NCBI GenBank assembly: GCA_040905245.1
Contig: JBBDRX010000090.1
Span: forward strand, 1 to 23,787
Direction of reading: 5' to 3'
From: JBBDRX01 sp040905245
GTDB lineage: Bacteria; Bacteroidota; Rhodothermia; Balneolales; Balneolaceae
Length of the DNA stretch: 23,787 nucleotides
Both the position numbers and the translations under genes were made by a program. The notes beneath the pieces were generated by a model, which was given only the letters and a program-made list of their open reading frames with translations, did not search any database and had not been told where the DNA came from. Positions 1 to 8,479 of the stretch are shown one piece after another (the first letter of the stretch is position 1; the number at the start of each line of letters is the position of its first letter).

Positions 1-626
1 GTATTTTAATTCTCATCATTACCGTGTTGGCCGTACTGGGTCAGTTTGGAATTCAAACGGCAAGTATTGTGGCTGTTCTGGGTGCCGCAGGATTGGCTGT
101 GGGTTTAGCTCTTCAGGGAACCCTTGGAAATATCGCTTCCGGAATGATGCTTTTGATTCTGCGTCCGTTCAAAATCGGGGATGTAGTAGATATTGGCGGG
201 ACGATGGGAGTTGTGGACGAGATTGGCCTGTTTACCACGGAGATGCGCTCCTTTGACAATATCGCAATCGTGATGCCCAACTCGAATGTCTGGGGAACAA
301 AGGTGATGAACTATACGAAGTTCGATACCCGGCGGGTCGATATGGAGTTTGGTATCGGCTATGGAGACGATATGGAGAAAGCGAAGCAGCTGATCAGGGA
401 GGTCTTGGATCAGGACGAAAGGGTTCTCAAAGAGCCGGAGCCGCTGATCGCCGTCTCTACATTGGGAGATAGCTCTGTAAGTATCCGTGTCCGGCCCTGG
501 ACTAAAACAGCGGAGGTCTGGCCACTGCGGTATGATCTGACGCAGAAGGTGAAAGAGGCCTTTGATGCAAACGGTATCTCCATTCCATTCCCGCAACGGG
601 ATGTGCATCTGTTCAAGGAAAACTGA
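1..626 (+). CDS. MscS-family small-conductance mechanosensitive channel, C-terminal part (5' end outside window)
   Basis: The reading frame is open to the left edge, so the gene starts upstream; the GTG at 24 is internal. What remains is the pore-lining helix (glycine/alanine-rich GLALQGTLGNIASGM, followed by LLILRPFKIGD), then the beta domain (VVDIGGTMGVVDEIGLFTT, VMPNSNVWG) and the alpha/beta cytoplasmic vestibule ending at IPFPQRDVHL. This order and these motifs are typical of MscS, a heptameric inner-membrane channel that opens under membrane tension to release solutes during hypo-osmotic shock. The N-terminal transmembrane helices cannot be seen, so whether this is a short MscS or a longer MscK/YnaI-like protein is unknown. 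The C-terminus is complete (TGA at 624-626). Confidence 0.93.
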   Translation, partial: ILILIITVLAVLGQFGIQTASIVAVLGAAGLAVGLALQGTLGNIASGMMLLILRPFKIGDVVDIGGTMGVVDEIGLFTTEMRSFDNIAIVMPNSNVWGTKVMNYTKFDTRRVDMEFGIGYGDDMEKAKQLIREVLDQDERVLKEPEPLIAVSTLGDSSVSIRVRPWTKTAEVWPLRYDLTQKVKEAFDANGISIPFPQRDVHLFKEN

Positions 627-702
627 CAGCCGTTTCTGCTCGCTGTTTGCGTAGATTGGGAATCTTGTTTAAACTGCCTTTTCGTGAAGGCATCGGGCCG
701 TA

Positions 703-733
703 CATGAAGATTTTGGAGTTCAAAATTTTCATG
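703..733. repeat. 13-bp inverted repeat (hairpin) between mscS and the DUF349 gene
   Basis: The left arm is 703-715 (CATGAAGATTTTG) and the right arm 721-733 (CAAAATTTTCATG). They pair over 13 positions with one G-T wobble around the loop GAGTT. No T tract follows, so it is not a textbook terminator. It lies 77 bp after the mscS stop and 35 bp before the likely DUF349 start. It could be a weak terminator, an operator, or a leader hairpin of the downstream gene. Nothing else is seen in 627-767. Confidence 0.6.
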
Positions 734-767
734 GAATTGTATGGATTTTACCAGAAAGGAAGCAGAT

Positions 768-2636
768 ATGAATAGCGAGTTCAGAGACGAAGTGGAGGTC
801 GAATCCGGCACTTCGACGGAAAGCAGTGCGGAGGCTTCAGGCACAGATCGCGTAGAAGCTGTAGCTGCAAATAGTGAATCGGAAGCGGATGCAGGAAATG
901 ATTCGCAGAAGAGTCCGGATCCGGTTGAACAGACAGAGGCCGAAGAGAGCTCTGATGATCCCGGGGTGGAGGCCTATTACCGGGAACTCGCCGAAAAGGT
1001 AGAACAGCTGGTTCAGCTTACCGACTGGCCATACGTATCGATGGAGTTGGCCAACGTCGAACTCTCGTGGGAGGACGGGCCCGACCCGTCCGGGGTGGAT
1101 ATTTCCGGATACCGAAAGCAGATCGATGAGGCACGCAGTGCCTTTGAAGAAAAAAAGCAGGCACATTTCGAGGAGCAAAAGAGGATTCGGGAGGGAAATC
1201 TCGAAAAAAAGAAGAGCCTTCTGGACGAACTGAAACAGATCGTTGAACAGGAGAAGTGGACGGCAACACGTGAAGTCGGAAAAATCAGGGGAACCTGGGA
1301 TCAGGTGAAGCCGCTTCCCTCAGGTAAAGGAGAGGATCTTCAGAAGCAGTACGACAAGCTGATGGCCGAGTTCGAAAGCCATAAAGTGGATCGGATTGTT
1401 CGTAAAAAGGAGAAAGAGGAGGAAAACCTGGTCGGGAAGCTTCTGGTACTCGACAAGATGGAGCTTTTATTGAAGTCGATGGACGAAGAGGGTGAAGAAG
1501 TCGACTGGAGTGCACGGGAAAAAGAGCTGGAGCGCCTTAACAAACAGTGGCACAAGATCGGCCGGGTTCCGGTGGAGAAGAATCAGGAGACATGGGATCG
1601 GTATCATCAGGCACAAAGTAAGTTCCATGAGATCCGTTTCCGTCTCGATGCACAGTATCGGAATCGAATTGAAGGGTATCTGAAGAAAAAACGGTCGTTG
1701 ATCCGGGAGGCAGAGGCTCTGATCGATACGGATAATCTTCCGGAAGCATCCAGGCGTGTTAATAAACTTCATCGGCTCTGGAAAAAAGCAGGAAACCTGC
1801 CACAGCAGGAGGAGAACGAACTCTGGGATCGTTTCAAGAGTGCGACTGACCGGTTCAATGAGATGAAGTCGGAGAATATGGACAAACTCCGCGAGCAGCA
1901 GCAGCAGAACCTGCAGGCCAGAGAAGAGTTGATTCAGAAGGCGGAGAGCCTGAAAGATTCAGAAGACTGGGATGCTACTCACCAGGAGTATCAGGATTTA
2001 ATGGAGCAGTGGAAGAAGACCGGGCCGGTTCCAAAACGCGCGTCAGGAAAGGTGTGGAAACGGTTCAAGCGGACCATGGACCACTTTTATGACCGGCGCC
2101 GGGATCATTTCAAAGAGATTCGCAAAGAACGAAAAAGCAACCTTGACGAAAAAAGAAACGTGCTCGACAAGCTGAAAGAACTGGCTTCCCATGATAATCC
2201 GATTGAAGCCGTGGAGCTGGCCAAACCGCTCCAGGAAGAGTTCAAGAAGGCCGGATATGTTCCGATCAAGTACAAGAATCAGATCTGGAAAGAGTACCGG
2301 GAGATTTGTGACGATATTTACGGCCGGTTTCGAGCAGCAAAATCTGCTGCCGAGCTGGTTGGAGACGAGGACATCTCCGACTACTCCAAAGATGAGCTTG
2401 TAACGCTTCAGAAAAAGCAGAAAGAATCGAGCCGGCTTCGAAAGGAGATTTCACGGATGAACGACGATCTGTTACAGATGAAAGAGTCTCTCTCCTACTT
2501 CAAGCCTTCCGGCAAGGGAAGCTCTCTACTGGACGGCGTCCATGAAAAGATGGAGAAGCTCGAGAAACAGATTCAGGAGAAAGAGGAGAAGCTGGTGTCG
2601 ATTGAACGGGAGATGGACCAGCTCGGGGACAACTGA
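768..2636 (+). CDS. DUF349 repeat coiled-coil protein
   Basis: This encodes a 622-residue cytoplasmic, highly charged, mostly helical protein. An acidic, low-complexity N-terminus (about 100 residues rich in E, D and S) is followed by five DUF349-type units, each recognised by a pattern like W..........W...G.VP.......W..F......F (for example LNKQWHKIGRVPVEKNQETW and LMEQWKKTGPVPKRASGKVW). A long C-terminal coiled coil (KEISRMNDDLLQMKESL, then EKMEKLEKQIQEKEEKL) ends the protein. The ATG at 768 was chosen over the in-frame ATG at 741 because AGAAAGGAAG sits about 7 bases before it. No signal peptide or membrane segment is present. DUF349 proteins are widespread in Bacteroidota and Actinobacteria; the biochemical role is unsettled, and no function can be assigned from the sequence. 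Confidence 0.9.
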   Translation: MNSEFRDEVEVESGTSTESSAEASGTDRVEAVAANSESEADAGNDSQKSPDPVEQTEAEESSDDPGVEAYYRELAEKVEQLVQLTDWPYVSMELANVELSWEDGPDPSGVDISGYRKQIDEARSAFEEKKQAHFEEQKRIREGNLEKKKSLLDELKQIVEQEKWTATREVGKIRGTWDQVKPLPSGKGEDLQKQYDKLMAEFESHKVDRIVRKKEKEEENLVGKLLVLDKMELLLKSMDEEGEEVDWSAREKELERLNKQWHKIGRVPVEKNQETWDRYHQAQSKFHEIRFRLDAQYRNRIEGYLKKKRSLIREAEALIDTDNLPEASRRVNKLHRLWKKAGNLPQQEENELWDRFKSATDRFNEMKSENMDKLREQQQQNLQAREELIQKAESLKDSEDWDATHQEYQDLMEQWKKTGPVPKRASGKVWKRFKRTMDHFYDRRRDHFKEIRKERKSNLDEKRNVLDKLKELASHDNPIEAVELAKPLQEEFKKAGYVPIKYKNQIWKEYREICDDIYGRFRAAKSAAELVGDEDISDYSKDELVTLQKKQKESSRLRKEISRMNDDLLQMKESLSYFKPSGKGSSLLDGVHEKMEKLEKQIQEKEEKLVSIEREMDQLGDN

Positions 2637-2720
2637 GCGGGTCCTTTCCACTCTACTATTTTTTGTCCGGATGTTTTCGGCTTTATGCCCTCACAAAGCT
2701 ATGCAGACTTCCGAAGCCGC

Positions 2721-2739
2721 AGCCGGGTTCATCCCGGCT
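2721..2739. repeat. Short GC-rich inverted repeat between convergent genes
   Basis: AGCCGGG (2721-2727) and CCCGGCT (2733-2739) pair perfectly around TTCAT. It lies in the 145-bp gap between the DUF349 gene and the convergent minus-strand gene. On the plus strand it is followed by A, not T, and on the minus strand the T run precedes the stem, so it lacks the form of a rho-independent terminator on either strand. It may still act as a 3'-end stabilising hairpin. No gene is seen in 2637-2781. Confidence 0.4.
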
Positions 2740-2781
2740 CGAAAAAACCAGCCTTACCGGTCTGAATGTTTGTCACCAGGA

Positions 2782-3243
2782 TCAAAAGAAGTAGCGTAAA
2801 CCCAAACCGCCATTGACATCGAAGTCGGTTTCAGGAATCAGATTCAGCATGGGTGCCAGCTCAAAAAAGAGAGAGAGCGGACTGTCCGGAATCAGGTACT
2901 GAATCCCGACTGGAATACGGACCCCTACCTTCGGATCGGACTCCATCAGCAGCCGCCCGCCAATTCCGTAGTAAAGCATCAGGTCGGGATTGTTTTCAAT
3001 GGTTTTATGAATCAGATAGCTCGAATGGATGTGCATGGAGCCCTGTCCGCTGAATGACCATGCCAGGCCCAGGTCGAAAGCTTTGTTGCCGCCTGTCCAG
3101 AATTTGGCGCTCAATCCCGTCGGTTCCCCGACGATGAAGCCAAGTTCGCTATTTGTTGGGCGGTCCTGTGCCTGAAGAGTTTCGAATGCTGTACATAGAA
3201 ATAGAAACAGTAAAACGAACGGGAGACATAGGTTCTTTTTCAT
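2782..3243 (-). CDS. Small exported beta-strand-rich (outer-membrane-barrel-like) protein
   Basis: This encodes 153 residues from the ATG at 3241-3243. The frame is open for 35 more codons upstream, but those residues look non-coding, while MKKNLCLPFVLLFLFLCTAF is a clear Sec signal peptide with likely cleavage after LQAQ. The mature part alternates hydrophobic and polar residues with glycines (GLSAKFWTGGNKAFDLGLAW, HIHSSYLIH, GVRIPVGIQYLIP) and ends in the aromatic YFF, as outer-membrane barrels often do (terminal F). I do not recognise a named family; many Bacteroidota and Balneolota genomes carry similar short hypothetical barrel proteins. It is divergent from nadB with a 173-bp gap and convergent with the DUF349 gene. 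Confidence 0.7.
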   Translation of the reverse strand: MKKNLCLPFVLLFLFLCTAFETLQAQDRPTNSELGFIVGEPTGLSAKFWTGGNKAFDLGLAWSFSGQGSMHIHSSYLIHKTIENNPDLMLYYGIGGRLLMESDPKVGVRIPVGIQYLIPDSPLSLFFELAPMLNLIPETDFDVNGGLGLRYFF

Positions 3244-3416
3244 AGCTGAGTCTGATTTTAGTAATTTGATACTGATTGATACTTCTATAAGATAGAGAAG
3301 TTTCGGTAATTCCAAGATTTTACGGCGCTTTCCGTCTGAAAACCCCATTTTCCGTTTTGGTCACGTGTTTTTCGGATGTTGAAGATGCTGTATAGTTTAA
3401 ATGAGGGATTGGTTTA

Positions 3417-4994
3417 GTGTATAAAACAGACTATCTGGTGATTGGTTCCGGCCTGGCAGGACTGAATTTTGCCGTTCATATGGCTCGCCGGTTTCCTGAC
3501 AGAAAGGTGACGATCGTCACCAAAACGAAAGTGATCGAAAGCAATACGCGATATGCCCAGGGTGGTATTGCCGTTGTGACCGATTTTCAAAACGACGATT
3601 TTGAGAAGCACAAGCAGGATACGTTGGCAGCCGGCGACGGATTCTGTCGAGAAGATATTGTGGATATGGTGATTCGCGAAGGCCCGGACCGCCTGCAGGA
3701 AATTGTCGAGCTGGGAGCCGAGTTTGACCGGACACCGGATGGTGAATTTCACCTGGGCATGGAGGGGGCCCACTCTGCCCGGAGAATACTTCATTACAAG
3801 GATATAACCGGATTCCGGATTCAGAGTGCGCTTCTCTCCCGGGCGATGTCTCTTCCCAATATTGAAATTCTGGAGTACTACTTTGCCGTAGATCTGATCA
3901 CCCAGCACCACCTGGGGGAGCGTGTCACCCGAAAACGGAAAGATATCCGCTGTTTCGGGGCTTACGTCATGAACCTGAAGGGCGGGCAAATCGAGACGTT
4001 TATTGCATCTGCCACAATTCTGGCTTCCGGCGGGGCCGGCCAGGTCTATGAAATGACGACCAACCCGGCGGTTGCTACCGGTGACGGAATGGCAATGGCG
4101 TTTCGGGCCAAGGCGATTGTGGAACGGATGGAGTTTATACAGTTTCATCCGACGGCACTTTTCGGAAGTGGAGACGAAACGGCATTTCTGATTTCGGAAG
4201 CTGTTCGGGGATTCGGGGCGGAGCTCAAGACGGCAGATGGGGAACCTTTTATGAAACGGTACGATGAACGCGGTTCTCTGGCCTCCCGTGATATTGTTGC
4301 CAGGGCTATCGATACGGAGCTGAAAAAACGTGGTGATGAATCGGTCTTTCTTGATTGTCGCGAACTGGATATTGATGAGTTCAAATCCCGGTTCCCGAAC
4401 ATCTACCGAAAGTGCCTCTCGATTGGAGTGGACGTGGCCGAGCAGATGATACCGGTGGCACCCGCAGTTCACTATTTTTGTGGCGGAGTTTGGACTGACC
4501 GGGACGGTCGTACGACAATCGAACAGCTCTATTCCTGTGGAGAGACGGCCTCCACAGGTCTGCATGGGGCGAACCGGCTCGCTTCCAACTCGCTTCTGGA
4601 AGCGCTGGTCTTTTCTCACCGCTGTGTTGAAGATCTTTCGTCCCAGGAACTGCAGCCGAAAGAGGGTCCCCCGATTCCGGAGTGGAAGGCGGAGGGAACC
4701 ACGACACCTTCCGAGCAAGTGTTGATTACTCACAACCGAAAGGAGCTCAAACACCTGATGAACGGATATGTGGGAATTGTTCGATCGGACGAACGGCTGA
4801 GACGTTCTCTGAACCGGCTGGAATTGATCCACAAGGAGACCGAAACTCTTTATCAGGCGACAACACTCTCGCCTCAGCTCTGTGAACTCCGGAATATGAT
4901 CAATGTCGCCTACCTGGTTGTCCGGCAGTCGATGGAACAGAAGCAGAATGTGGGAACCTTCTATAATGTGGACAATCCGGAACGTTCCAGATAG
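3417..4994 (+). CDS. nadB: L-aspartate oxidase NadB
   Basis: This FAD-dependent cytoplasmic enzyme oxidises L-aspartate to iminoaspartate, the first step of de novo NAD synthesis. The 525-residue length is normal for the family. It has an N-terminal FAD dinucleotide motif (GSGLAGL, residues 10-16), the conserved SNTRYAQGGIAVV segment, GMEGAHSARRILH (E116 aligns with the substrate-binding Glu of E. coli NadB), QFHPTALF, and the signature block HYFCGGVWTDRDGRTTIEQL followed by SCGETASTGLHGANRLASNS, which separates NadB from generic fumarate reductase flavoproteins. The start is GTG at 3417, with GAGGG about 9 bases upstream. A TATAGT hexamer at 3391-3396 could be a -10 element. The last 34 bp overlap the end of the convergent cysteine desulfurase gene. 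Confidence 0.97.
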   Translation: MYKTDYLVIGSGLAGLNFAVHMARRFPDRKVTIVTKTKVIESNTRYAQGGIAVVTDFQNDDFEKHKQDTLAAGDGFCREDIVDMVIREGPDRLQEIVELGAEFDRTPDGEFHLGMEGAHSARRILHYKDITGFRIQSALLSRAMSLPNIEILEYYFAVDLITQHHLGERVTRKRKDIRCFGAYVMNLKGGQIETFIASATILASGGAGQVYEMTTNPAVATGDGMAMAFRAKAIVERMEFIQFHPTALFGSGDETAFLISEAVRGFGAELKTADGEPFMKRYDERGSLASRDIVARAIDTELKKRGDESVFLDCRELDIDEFKSRFPNIYRKCLSIGVDVAEQMIPVAPAVHYFCGGVWTDRDGRTTIEQLYSCGETASTGLHGANRLASNSLLEALVFSHRCVEDLSSQELQPKEGPPIPEWKAEGTTTPSEQVLITHNRKELKHLMNGYVGIVRSDERLRRSLNRLELIHKETETLYQATTLSPQLCELRNMINVAYLVVRQSMEQKQNVGTFYNVDNPERSR

Positions 4995-6118
4995 CGTTTG
5001 ACCACATCCCTCAGTACTCTGCCCGCTGACTGAATCTCTTCTTCTGTGGTCTGTGAAGAGAGCGAGAGCCGGATAAAGCTTTTGGCCTCTTCTTCACTTC
5101 TACCCATGGAGAGCAGGGTGGCGGAGGGTTTTTGTTCGTTTACCTGGCAGGCACTGCCGGTCGAGAATCCGACGTTCTGCTGGCTGCACTCCAGCATGGC
5201 ATACTGGCCTTCCATTCCGTGAATTCGAAGGCCGAGGATATAGGGGGAGCAAAGAGCCGGGTCGCCTTCGATGAAGAGGTGTTCCGGAAGCTGTTCCCGG
5301 AGGACGTCGATCAGGAGGGTTTTTAGCCGGGTGACTTTTTTCAGATTCTCATCCCTGTGTCGGACAGCCTCCTTGGCGGCGACGGCAAAAGCTACAGTTG
5401 CCGGGACATCGACTGTGCCGGGCCGAAATCCGTGTTCATGAACTGTTTCCGGGATAAAGGGTTTCCAGGAGATGGACGGGTCTGTCCAGGCCGCTCCAAG
5501 CCCTTTCGGCCCGTGAACCTTGTGCGCCGAGATGGAGAAGCTGTCCAGTCTGCACTGCAGCGGATTGAGGTCGAGTTTGCCGAAACTCTGAATCAGGTCG
5601 CTGTGAAAAAAAGCCGGGTGGCCTTTCAGGAGATTGCCGATCTTCTGCAGGGGTTGAACCGACCCGATTTCGGAATTGACATGCTGTATGGAGACGAGTG
5701 CGGTCTGGTCACGAAGTGAGTTCGCGACTTTTTCCGGCGAGACTCGTCCGTCCGGTTCGACCGGGAGGCGGGTGATATCAAATCCCATCTTTTCCATCCA
5801 GGAGAGGCTGTTTCGCACAGAACTGTGTTCGACGTCAGTAGAGATGATGTGGTTGAGAGAAGAGTTCCGTGAGCGTGCAAGAGATACGAGGGCGAGGAAA
5901 TTGGCTTCACTGCCCGAGCCAGTGAAATGGAGTCCTCGGAATGGGACCTCCAATAGCGTGGCGATGGCCTTTCGAGATCCCTCGAGAGCTCTTCTGGCTT
6001 CTGTACCCGCATCGTGCAAACTGCTTGAATTGGCATAGAATTGTTCGGCAGCCTGTAGATAGGCCTGAAGCGCCGTGGAACTCATCGGAGTGGTAGCTGC
6101 ATAGTCGAGATAGATCAT
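4961..6118 (-). CDS. NifS/IscS-type (group I) cysteine desulfurase
   Basis: This PLP enzyme removes sulfur from cysteine as a persulfide for Fe-S cluster assembly. The 385 residues start at MIYLDYAATTPM (ATG at 6116-6118); the open frame runs further upstream but this is the family's standard N-terminus. The PLP lysine is K200 in SISAHKVHGPKG, the cofactor His is in DVEHSS, and the catalytic cysteine is C324 in STGSACQ, the group I (NifS/IscS) form rather than the SufS RXGHHCA form. It overlaps nadB tail-to-tail by 34 bp and is divergent from nadC. In Bacillus subtilis a NifS-type desulfurase adjoins the nadBCA genes and supplies the Fe-S cluster of NadA, so the same dedicated role is inferred here. 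It could alternatively be the general IscS of the cell. Confidence 0.92.
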   Translation of the reverse strand: MIYLDYAATTPMSSTALQAYLQAAEQFYANSSSLHDAGTEARRALEGSRKAIATLLEVPFRGLHFTGSGSEANFLALVSLARSRNSSLNHIISTDVEHSSVRNSLSWMEKMGFDITRLPVEPDGRVSPEKVANSLRDQTALVSIQHVNSEIGSVQPLQKIGNLLKGHPAFFHSDLIQSFGKLDLNPLQCRLDSFSISAHKVHGPKGLGAAWTDPSISWKPFIPETVHEHGFRPGTVDVPATVAFAVAAKEAVRHRDENLKKVTRLKTLLIDVLREQLPEHLFIEGDPALCSPYILGLRIHGMEGQYAMLECSQQNVGFSTGSACQVNEQKPSATLLSMGRSEEEAKSFIRLSLSSQTTEEEIQSAGRVLRDVVKRYLERSGLSTL

Positions 6119-6161
6119 GGTGTCAAAATAGGGAATATATTGGAAACAGAAGGAGTCCCGC

Positions 6162-6190
6162 TTTGTGGTTTTGGCCGGAACTGGTATGAA
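6162..6190 (+). promoter_or_regulatory. Candidate nadC-nadA promoter
   Basis: TTTGTG (6162-6167) and TATGAA (6185-6190) are separated by exactly 17 bases, about 55 bp before the likely nadC start. Matches to sigma-70-like hexamers are partial. This lies in the 126-bp divergent gap between the desulfurase gene and nadC. Confidence 0.28.
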
Positions 6191-6244
6191 AAATTTGTAA
6201 TTTACATCCATTGTGCAATCATAGAACAGAACCGGCTACAACAG

Positions 6245-7162
6245 ATGGACGGAACGATGAAGGCTGGCAGCGGCAGACAATCGGATCGTGGAGTACAACT
6301 CCTGATGCGGCAGCTCCTTGAGGTGGCGCTTCGGGAAGATTTGGGCTTTGGTGACCTGAGCGGCTCTCTTCTTTCCGGAGAGGCGACAGGAGATTTTCTC
6401 GCAAAAGAGGATGGGGTTTTGGCCGGTTCTCAGGCTATACCGCTGGTGTATGAACTTCTCGGTGGCGGTGTTGAGATTTCTCTTTCCCGGATGGATGGCC
6501 AGCCTGTTCGTCGGGGAAATTCGATTGCAACGGTGGAGGGACCGGTCGAAACGCTGCTTGCCGGAGAACGTGTAATTTTGAATCTCCTTCAGCACCTGAG
6601 CGGGATAGCGACGGCGACTTTCCGGGCGGTGCAAGCTCTCGAAGACAGTACAACCCGGATTTGTGATACCCGAAAAACGATTCCAGGCCTTCGTGCGTTA
6701 CAGAAGTATGCAGTGCGCTGTGGAGGTGGGTTTAACCACCGCTATCGATTGGACGATGGGGTAATGATCAAAGACAATCACATTGTTGCGGCGGGTGGTA
6801 TCGCCAATGCGGTACGAAAAGCCCGGGAGCGAACCGGCCCGATGGCCCGGATTGAAGTGGAGTGTGAAACAGCTGGACAGGTGGAGGAAGCGATTTCGGC
6901 CGGCGCGGATGTGATTATGCTGGATAACAAGACTCCTGACGAGGTGAAAAACCTCAGAAAACTGATTCCTGACGAGATTCTCGTTGAGCTGTCGGGCGGG
7001 ATTACCCCCGCAATGGCGGGTGATTATCGGGACTGTGGAGCAGACTATATCTCCATAGGATCCCTTACACACTCTGTACAGGCACTGGATATCAGTTTTA
7101 ACTTGTCGGGAGGCTGGAAGCAGGAGAAGCAGCTACTGACAAAGGAACATTCAGAACGGTAA
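6245..7162 (+). CDS. nadC: Nicotinate-nucleotide pyrophosphorylase (carboxylating), quinolinate phosphoribosyltransferase NadC
   Basis: This cytoplasmic enzyme converts quinolinate and PRPP to nicotinate mononucleotide, CO2 and pyrophosphate. The N-terminal sandwich domain has EVALREDLGFGDLSG and GERVILNLLQHLSGIAT. The alpha/beta barrel has the PRPP and quinolinate-binding segments CDTRKTIPGLRALQKYAVRC, GGGFNHRYRLDDGVMIKDNH, IEVECET, DVIMLDN, ELSGGI and ISIGSLTHS. The frame is open back to 6140, but the family is usually 280-300 residues, so ATG 6245 (305 residues) was chosen; ATG 6257 and ATG 6305 (285 residues) are also possible and no ribosome site decides it. It is followed 25 bp later by nadA, so the two are almost certainly co-transcribed. 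Confidence 0.95.
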   Translation: MDGTMKAGSGRQSDRGVQLLMRQLLEVALREDLGFGDLSGSLLSGEATGDFLAKEDGVLAGSQAIPLVYELLGGGVEISLSRMDGQPVRRGNSIATVEGPVETLLAGERVILNLLQHLSGIATATFRAVQALEDSTTRICDTRKTIPGLRALQKYAVRCGGGFNHRYRLDDGVMIKDNHIVAAGGIANAVRKARERTGPMARIEVECETAGQVEEAISAGADVIMLDNKTPDEVKNLRKLIPDEILVELSGGITPAMAGDYRDCGADYISIGSLTHSVQALDISFNLSGGWKQEKQLLTKEHSER

Positions 7163-7187
7163 TGATTCAGTAACAAAGAGGAATAAC

Positions 7188-8300
7188 ATGGATGTACTTG
7201 AATTCCTGGAAGAGGAACCGGTCACAGCAATTCCGGATCGCTATCAGACGCTGTCGGAAGCGGAGATGGAGAAGCGGGTTCGGGAGATCAAAGAGGCGTT
7301 TGGAAAGCGGCTCTTTATCCCGGGGCACCATTATCAGAAAGATGAGGTGATTCAGTTTGCAGACGCGAGAGGAGATTCGTTGAAACTGGCACAGATCTGC
7401 AGAGAGCGTCCTGAGGCGGAGTTTGTCGTCTTTTGTGGCGTGCATTTTATGGCCGAAACTGCAGATATGCTCACATCGGCCGGTCAGGCAGTTCTGCTTC
7501 CCGATATGCGGGCTGGATGTTCAATGGCAGACATGGCGGATCTGGATCAGACGGAGCGGGGCTGGCGAGTGATGCAGGAGGCCTTCGGCGATACAATCCT
7601 TCCACTGACCTATGTAAACTCGACGGCAGCCATCAAGTCGTTTGTCGGGCGCCATGGTGGAGCCACTGTGACCTCTTCCAACGCACAGAAGATGCTTGAA
7701 TGGGCATTTACAGAGAAAGAGAGGATTCTCTTTCTGCCGGATCAGCATCTGGGACGGAACACGGCCTGGAAACTGGGTATCGGCCTTGATGAAATGGCGG
7801 TCTGGGATCCGGTCGAAAACCGGTTTGAGTATGAAGGAGATCGTCTCGGGGATGTTCGCGTGATTCTCTGGAAAGGGCACTGTTCGGTTCATGAAAAGTT
7901 TTCAACGGGCCATATAGACCATGTGAAAGAGGAGAATCCGGAAACCACCGTTCTGGTTCATCCCGAGTGTACCTGGGAGGTCGTTCAGGCGGCAGACCTG
8001 AATGGGTCGACCAGTTTTATTATCAAAACGATTGAGGAGGCTCCTGTCGGAAGCAGCTGGGCGATCGGTACCGAAATGAATCTGGTGAACCGGCTGAAGA
8101 ACGAGAATCCCGACAAGACGATCGTTTCCCTGAACCCGTTCCTCTGCCCATGCCTGACGATGAACCGGATCGATCTGCCGCATCTTCTCTGGTCACTTGA
8201 GTCCCTCGAGCACGGAGAAATTGTGAATCGGATTCGGGTTGAACCGGAGATCGCCGGGGATGCGATTCTGGCTCTGGAGCGAATGCTCGAACGTTCCTGA
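7188..8300 (+). CDS. nadA: Quinolinate synthase NadA
   Basis: This [4Fe-4S] enzyme condenses iminoaspartate with dihydroxyacetone phosphate to give quinolinate. At 370 residues it is the long, Bacillus-type form. Cluster ligands are C111 (MRAGCSMADM), C232 (GHCSVH) and C320 (NPFLCPCLTM), at spacings matching the known C110/C230/C320 of B. subtilis. The catalytic H258-P-E260 is in VHPECTWEV, and GHHYQKDE near the N-terminus and FCGVHFMAETA are also conserved. AGAGGAA just before the ATG is one of the better ribosome sites in the window. Its oxygen-sensitive cluster needs sulfur, which the neighbouring desulfurase (4961-6118) can provide. The 235-bp gap after it holds a promoter and a terminator but no gene. 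Confidence 0.97.
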   Translation: MDVLEFLEEEPVTAIPDRYQTLSEAEMEKRVREIKEAFGKRLFIPGHHYQKDEVIQFADARGDSLKLAQICRERPEAEFVVFCGVHFMAETADMLTSAGQAVLLPDMRAGCSMADMADLDQTERGWRVMQEAFGDTILPLTYVNSTAAIKSFVGRHGGATVTSSNAQKMLEWAFTEKERILFLPDQHLGRNTAWKLGIGLDEMAVWDPVENRFEYEGDRLGDVRVILWKGHCSVHEKFSTGHIDHVKEENPETTVLVHPECTWEVVQAADLNGSTSFIIKTIEEAPVGSSWAIGTEMNLVNRLKNENPDKTIVSLNPFLCPCLTMNRIDLPHLLWSLESLEHGEIVNRIRVEPEIAGDAILALERMLERS

Positions 8301-8431
8301 ACTTTGTTCGGACTCTGGTGCACAACCGACAGGCTGTTCGTTGAATTTCCCGCCTTTCCCGATCATTTGTCCAGGAGGTTTTACCGGTCGAAGAAAAAGC
8401 GGTTTCAGCTATCTCTGAACGAATTTTTCAG

Positions 8432-8460
8432 TTGATTCTTACGGGAGATAGAGATAGTAT
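8432..8460 (+). promoter_or_regulatory. Candidate promoter for the ferredoxin-folP-cdaA run
   Basis: TTGATT (8432-8437) and TAGTAT (8455-8460) are spaced by exactly 17 bases. Each matches the sigma-70 consensus at four of six positions. A transcript would start near 8467, some 13 bases before the terminator-like hairpin at 8480. The rest of 8301-8535 shows no open reading frame of note. Confidence 0.4.
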
Positions 8461-8479
8461 TAGAAGCCGGAAAATAACC

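Noticed and set aside
2721..2739. Hairpin as a shared terminator for the DUF349 gene and the convergent exported-protein gene
   Set aside because: The T run is on the wrong side of the stem on both strands; kept only as an inverted repeat.
3414..4832. Long (472-codon) minus-strand open frame
   Set aside because: It mirrors nadB, which is unmistakable by motifs; the antisense product is rich in Arg, His, Asn and Cys and has no family signature.
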